Shown here: piece by piece, positions 59,911 to 64,000 of the stretch | Layout: the number at the start of each line of letters is the position of its first letter | How positions within the stretch are numbered: position 1 is the first letter of the stretch | Origin: Mangrovibacterium lignilyticum | Lineage (GTDB): Bacteria > Bacteroidota > Bacteroidia > Bacteroidales > Prolixibacteraceae | DNA: 64,000 nucleotides | Assembly (NCBI RefSeq): GCF_010882175.1 | Contig: NZ_WKLH01000002.1 | Coordinates: 186,001-250,000 of the forward strand | Direction of reading: 5' to 3' | Notes under the pieces: model-generated | Database searches by the model: none | What the model saw: only the letters and a program-made list of their open reading frames with translations | What the model was told of the DNA's origin: nothing | Made by a program: the position numbers and the translations under genes

Positions 59911-61125
59911 ATGAAAAAAAATATTCTTTCTCTGTTTTTAAGCTGCTTTCTATTCGTACATATCTATGCCCAGCAGGCAACGCAATGGAGAGGAGCAAAC
60001 TCTGAAGCAAAATATCCAGCACCTAATTTAATCGCGCAATGGCTGGAAACAGGACCGGAAGTGATTTGGCATTTCGATGAACTCGGCGATGGTTTTTCTT
60101 CTCCGGTTTTTGCAAATGGCAAAATTTATATCGCCGGAATGGCAAACAGTTTGGGGTATATTTCTATTTTGAATGAATCGGGTCAGCTGATCAAGAAAGT
60201 AGAATATGGAACCGAATTCGAAGTGAGCTATCCCGGGTCCCGCGCAACACCAACAATAGTTGGTGATTTGGCATACATTTCTACCGGATACGGAGAATTA
60301 ATCTGTGTCAATTTAGAAACAGGAAAGCGACTTTGGAGCAAGAACTTAAGTGAAGACTTTGGCTCTGAGAACTTACGTTTCGGTTTTACCGAATCGATAG
60401 TTGTTGATGGTGATCAATTGTATTTCACACCGGGTGGAAAGGACTTTAATTTGGTCGCTTTTAACCGCATAAGTGGCGATTTGATTTGGAAAAGTTCAGG
60501 GAATGGCAAGCTTTCAGCTTATTGTACCCCCAAATTGGTTCAAGTTGAAGGCCGACAAATCCTGGTAACTCACATGTCTGATGATATTGTCGCAGTTGAT
60601 ACGAGGGATGGAAAAGTTTTATGGACCTACCCGCATCCGAATCAATATAACATTCATCCCAATACGCCAATCTTACAGGATGGTGATTTGCTCTGTTTTA
60701 GCGGTTACGGGCAAGGATGCGTACGATTGCACTTGAATGCTGATGGCTCAGCCGTGACCAAAGTTTGGAGCACTGAAAAGATGGACAACCAAATGGGAGG
60801 TGCTGAGATCGTCGATGGTTTTATTTACGGATCAGGTCACAAAAGTCGGGGATGGTATTGTCTGGATTGGAAAACCGGTGAAGAGAAATGGCAATCCTCA
60901 GCTTTGGGAAATGGTGTGATCATCATGGCAGGCGATAAATTTATAATCTATTCCGAGCGAGGAGAATTAGCGTTGGTCAATCCAAATCCAAGTGACTTTG
61001 AAATCATTTCAAAAGCAAAAGTTGAATTTGGAACGGCACAACACTGGGCACATCCGGTGGTATACAATGATATTTTATACGTGCGACACGGAAATTCTTT
61101 GATCGCATACAAAATTTCGGTTTAG
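59911..61125 (+). CDS. PQQ-binding-like beta-propeller exported protein
   Basis: A 404-residue protein from ATG 59911 (chosen because it starts the signal peptide MKKNILSLFLSCFLF; the frame from 59875 adds 12 residues). The pattern ATQWRGANSEAKYPAPNLIAQW, GPEVIWHF, LICVNLETGKRLWSKNL and WYCLDWKTGEEKW matches the BamB/PQQ-like propellers known from Bacteroidota and Planctomycetes. PQQ cofactor binding is not shown by the sequence. Two paralogues follow. Confidence 0.88.
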   Translation: MKKNILSLFLSCFLFVHIYAQQATQWRGANSEAKYPAPNLIAQWLETGPEVIWHFDELGDGFSSPVFANGKIYIAGMANSLGYISILNESGQLIKKVEYGTEFEVSYPGSRATPTIVGDLAYISTGYGELICVNLETGKRLWSKNLSEDFGSENLRFGFTESIVVDGDQLYFTPGGKDFNLVAFNRISGDLIWKSSGNGKLSAYCTPKLVQVEGRQILVTHMSDDIVAVDTRDGKVLWTYPHPNQYNIHPNTPILQDGDLLCFSGYGQGCVRLHLNADGSAVTKVWSTEKMDNQMGGAEIVDGFIYGSGHKSRGWYCLDWKTGEEKWQSSALGNGVIIMAGDKFIIYSERGELALVNPNPSDFEIISKAKVEFGTAQHWAHPVVYNDILYVRHGNSLIAYKISV

Positions 61126-61161
61126 ACCGATTTTTAAAACTTAACAAAACTAACTGAATCA

Positions 61162-62403
61162 ATGAGAAAAATAATAGCCCTGTCGTTTTTTGTCGCAACT
61201 TGCTTATTATCAAATGCACAAATTTACCAGTTTCGTGGGCCTTCGCGCGATGGAAAATTCCCGGAAACAGGTTTGATGAAAGCATGGCCGGCTGAAGGAC
61301 CGAAACTATTACTCGAAATGGAAGGAATAGGGAAAGGCTATTCTTCTGTCATTTCAAATGGGAAATATATTTACGCCTCGGGAATGATTGACACCCTGGA
61401 TTGCCTGACCTGTATCGATTTTGACGGTGAACAACAATGGCAGGTCGCCTATGGTGAGTCCTGGAAAAAATCGTTTGCCGACACCCGAAGCACACCGACA
61501 ATTGAAGACGACCGAGTCTATCTGATTAGTGGAATCGGGGAATTAGTCTGTTTGAATGCTGAAACCGGTGAAATTATTTGGAAACAAAACGTTGACCGTG
61601 ACTTTGAAGCCGATTGGCATATTTGGGGAGTGTCAGAATCGCCGCTGATCGTGGGCGATTTGGTAATTTGTACGCCCGGTGGAAAGAAAACCTCTGTCGT
61701 CGCTTTCAATAAACTGACGGGAGAGATGGTTTGGGAAACAGGCAGTATCGGCGGACAGCGTGCCTATGCTTCACCAACGACATTCAATTTAGACGGGCAG
61801 CAATATATTTTGGCTGAAACAGCTACAAATTTACTTGTGATTGATCCGCTGGATGGTACTGTCAAAATGAATTACCAGTACTACGAACATGATAAATGGT
61901 CGGATCAACCGGGGCTGATTTGGACAAATATTCCACTGATTAAAGGTGATGAGATCTTCCTCTCAATGGGGTACGATTACCCGGCTAAGATGCTAAGGGT
62001 AAATGACGACCGGACAGGTTTTGAAGAATTATACACCGACACCATTTTCGACAATCACCATCATGGTCTAATTGAGTTGGATGGTTACATATACGGTTCG
62101 AACTGGGAAAATAACCGCAAAGGGAACTGGTTGTGCAAAAATTGGGAGACCGGTGAAATATCTTATAACGAGCCTTGGAATACCAAAGGAGCCATTGTGT
62201 TTGCCGATAGCATGCTTTACATCTACGAGGAACAACGAGGAACGGTGGCATTGGTAAAACCTGATCCGGAAAAATTTGAGGTCGTAAGCAGTTTTCAGGT
62301 AAAAAAGGGGAGTGGTCCGCATTGGGCTCATCCTTTTATTAACGATGGCAAACTTTTCCTGCGTCACGGCGATGTACTGCAGGTTTATGAAATTAAAGAA
62401 TAG
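61162..62403 (+). CDS. PQQ-binding-like beta-propeller exported protein, paralogue 2
   Basis: A 413-residue exported propeller with a signal peptide ending near residue 20 (LSNAQ). FRGPSRDGKFPETGLMKAW, LVCLNAETGEIIWKQNV and CKNWETGEISY show the repeated blades. It is 37 bp after paralogue 1 and abuts paralogue 3, so the three are co-transcribed. All three share the R-G-x...P segment near the N-terminus. Confidence 0.88.
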   Translation: MRKIIALSFFVATCLLSNAQIYQFRGPSRDGKFPETGLMKAWPAEGPKLLLEMEGIGKGYSSVISNGKYIYASGMIDTLDCLTCIDFDGEQQWQVAYGESWKKSFADTRSTPTIEDDRVYLISGIGELVCLNAETGEIIWKQNVDRDFEADWHIWGVSESPLIVGDLVICTPGGKKTSVVAFNKLTGEMVWETGSIGGQRAYASPTTFNLDGQQYILAETATNLLVIDPLDGTVKMNYQYYEHDKWSDQPGLIWTNIPLIKGDEIFLSMGYDYPAKMLRVNDDRTGFEELYTDTIFDNHHHGLIELDGYIYGSNWENNRKGNWLCKNWETGEISYNEPWNTKGAIVFADSMLYIYEEQRGTVALVKPDPEKFEVVSSFQVKKGSGPHWAHPFINDGKLFLRHGDVLQVYEIKE

Positions 62404-63828
62404 GTGAAAAAGAATCCGGTCCATATAATTCTGTTGTTGGCGATCCTGGTCGGATTGGCAGGTTTTGTGTATTGGTTTACGACCGATCCGGTGAAAGATT
62501 TAGCCGTTAGCGTTCCGGGAAAAGATAACCGGCAAAAAGGCAACCTCATTGAAGAAATCATTAAAATCGGTGAAAAGTTCCAGCTGTTTGGAAAAGCCAG
62601 TGAATCCAGTTTTGTCGGTACATGGCCGCGTTTTCGGGGCGAGAACTTCGATAATATCGTTAGCGAAAAACAGCATTTGAAAGACAATTGGGATGCCGGT
62701 GAGCCGGAGATAAAATGGTCGGTCGAATTAGGCGAAGGGCACGCCGGCGCTGCAATTTACAAAGGTTTGGTTTATGTAATGGACTACGATGAAGAATCCC
62801 GTGAAGATGCGTTACGCTGCTTTTCTCTATTGGATGGAAAGGAAATATGGCGGCGTTCCTACGGCATCCATGTGAAACGGAATCATGGCATGTCACGCAC
62901 CGTTCCGGCCGTTACTGACGATTATGTCGTTACCATCGGTCCTCGCTGTCAGGTCATGTGTGTTGACCGTAAAACCGGCGATTACTTATGGGGAATTGAT
63001 ATGGTGAAAGAATACGGTTCAGTCATTCCGCAGTGGTACACAGCCCAATGTCCCTTGATCGATGGCAACAAGGTCATTCTGGCTCCGGCCGGAAGTAAAC
63101 TGATGATCGCTGTTGATTTGCAGACCGGAGAAAAAATTTGGGAATGCCCGAACGACCTTCAGTATAACATGTCGCATTCGTCGATCATGCCGATGACTTT
63201 AAACGGTGAAAAAATGTATGTGTACAGTGCGAATGGTGGTATTTGTGGCATATCGGCCAGTGGTGACGACGAAGGAACAGTACGTTGGTATTCCAATGAA
63301 TGGCGTTTTTCGGTGGTTGCTCCTTCTCCTTTAATTTTTCCTGATGGTCGGATTTTTCTGACGGCAGGTTATGGTGCAGGAGGGATGATGATCAAAGTAA
63401 TTCCGACAGGAGATAGCTACCAAGTTGATGTTTTAGCGGAGTACAAACCGAAAGACGGACTGGCTTGTGAGCAACAAACGCCGGTGTACTACAACGGTTT
63501 TGTATATGGCATTCTACCCAAGGATGGCGGTGCATACCGGAATCAATTGGTTTGTGTGAGCCCCGATGATGTGCAAAAAATTCGGTGGACTTCAGGGAAG
63601 GTCAGCCGGTTCGGATTGGGACCTTACCTGATTGCTGATGGCAAAATGTACATTTTGAGTGATGATGGAACGCTGACTATGATCAAGCCGGATCCCAATC
63701 AGTACATCCAGTTGGCGCACAAGAAGCTGTTCGATGGGCATGATGCGTGGGCTCCTTTGTCCATCTCAGATGGTTTGCTGCTTTTACGCGATTCGAAAAC
63801 CATGTTTTGTTTGGATATCAGTGAATAG
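62404..63828 (+). CDS. PQQ-binding-like beta-propeller protein, membrane-anchored, paralogue 3
   Basis: A 474-residue protein starting with GTG directly after the TAG of paralogue 2 (TAGGTG), so translation is probably coupled. Here the N-terminus is a membrane helix (VHIILLLAILVGLAGFVYWF) instead of a cleaved signal. WPRFRGENFDNIVSE, LVYVMDYDEESREDALRCF and VMCVDRKTGDYLWGID carry the propeller motifs. It also contains several cysteines (for example GPRCQVMCV). Function unknown. Confidence 0.87.
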   Translation: MKKNPVHIILLLAILVGLAGFVYWFTTDPVKDLAVSVPGKDNRQKGNLIEEIIKIGEKFQLFGKASESSFVGTWPRFRGENFDNIVSEKQHLKDNWDAGEPEIKWSVELGEGHAGAAIYKGLVYVMDYDEESREDALRCFSLLDGKEIWRRSYGIHVKRNHGMSRTVPAVTDDYVVTIGPRCQVMCVDRKTGDYLWGIDMVKEYGSVIPQWYTAQCPLIDGNKVILAPAGSKLMIAVDLQTGEKIWECPNDLQYNMSHSSIMPMTLNGEKMYVYSANGGICGISASGDDEGTVRWYSNEWRFSVVAPSPLIFPDGRIFLTAGYGAGGMMIKVIPTGDSYQVDVLAEYKPKDGLACEQQTPVYYNGFVYGILPKDGGAYRNQLVCVSPDDVQKIRWTSGKVSRFGLGPYLIADGKMYILSDDGTLTMIKPDPNQYIQLAHKKLFDGHDAWAPLSISDGLLLLRDSKTMFCLDISE

Positions 63829-63834
63829 AAGACT

Positions 63835-64000
63835 ATGAAAAAACGAACGTTAATCAATATTATTCTAATCGTTTCAGCGCTGGCCATTGCGTTTATCATT
63901 GGACGAGATTTTGTAGTCAACCGACAGGGAAAGCAGTTGGAAAATCCCTATGAGCTGGATTTGAAACAATTTGCACAGGTTAACCCGGAAGAAATTTTAT
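63835..64000 (+). CDS. Start of a membrane protein, cut by the window end
   Basis: An ATG 6 bp after paralogue 3 opens a frame of 55 codons that continues past the window. It begins MKKRTLINIILIVSALAIAF, a membrane anchor or signal peptide, then a short polar segment. Its position suggests a further gene of the propeller operon. Function cannot be seen. Confidence 0.75.
   Translation, partial: MKKRTLINIILIVSALAIAFIIGRDFVVNRQGKQLENPYELDLKQFAQVNPEEIL

Noticed and set aside
1-64000. CRISPR arrays, tRNA or rRNA genes, insertion sequences, prophage
   Set aside because: No regularly spaced identical repeats with spacers, no tRNA-like cloverleaf noticed, and no transposase, integrase or phage genes are present. 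A tRNA scan was not possible here.

Overview
This 64 kb window looks like a chromosome segment of a Bacteroidota bacterium, probably Marinilabiliales or Prolixibacteraceae-like. The evidence is gene content (fused SpmA/SpmB-type protein, DUF4861, DUF6807, TonB/ExbD/ExbB, NhaD, PD40-OmpA proteins, SusC-type carboxypeptidase-regulatory domains), weak Shine-Dalgarno sites, and repeated upstream matches to the Bacteroidota -7 promoter element TAnnTTTG, several with a TTG-type -33 element 19-20 nt further up. The family-level placement is inference. I see no rRNA, tRNA, CRISPR array, insertion sequence or prophage.

Layout. 1-7.2 kb: the 3' part of an AddA/UvrD-like helicase-nuclease, a DEAD-box helicase, an exported glutathione peroxidase, dnaX (split by an A10 run that looks like a programmed frameshift or slippage site) and ferritin. 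7.2-12.2 kb: a RelA/SpoT enzyme with a damaged hydrolase motif, then an ohr-gpx-ohrR peroxide operon with two matching operator palindromes around its promoter, a small lipoprotein, a nitroreductase and a TPR protein. 12.2-25.9 kb: a tonB-exbD-exbB operon, nhaD, a very long TamB-like gene whose start may be ATT, tsaD, a 21-bp minisatellite, a COG0523 GTPase, lrgA/lrgB, a HAD phosphatase, and the rpsF-rpsR-rplI operon.

26-34.7 kb: a Gfo/Idh/MocA oxidoreductase facing a DUF6807 protein, an RlhA-like U32 protein, and an ECF sigma factor with a membrane anti-sigma-like/TonB-like partner, divergent from a von Willebrand factor A protein. The partner and the VWA protein carry the same SusC-like motifs. 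34.8-42.7 kb: a complete L-rhamnose catabolic operon (AraC regulator divergent from rhaT, rhaM, rhaA, kinase, Fe-alcohol dehydrogenase, two-domain class II aldolase) ending in a UUCG-loop terminator. 42.7-48.3 kb: a hexuronate module (MFS transporter and LacI regulator divergent from kduI, kduD and a DUF4861 lipoprotein). A perfect LacI-type palindrome overlaps the kduI -33 element.

48.4-57.7 kb: the SpmAB-like protein, kdsA, two cytosolic two-component sets (histidine kinase plus REC-PAS-LuxR regulator; REC-HisKA-HATPase-REC hybrid plus REC-only protein), pdxH, an exported redoxin and an orphan ATP-grasp-like protein. 57.7-64 kb: a TPR/PD40/OmpA envelope protein and three consecutive PQQ-type beta-propeller proteins leading into a truncated membrane protein.

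Themes are peroxide defence, envelope energy transduction, and plant or algal sugar (rhamnose and uronate) use. No defence or mobile system is visible. The strongest leads are the dnaX A10 site, the sigma/TonB-like/VWA set with SusC-like motifs, the 21-bp minisatellite, the two operator arrangements and the ATT-start TamB gene.
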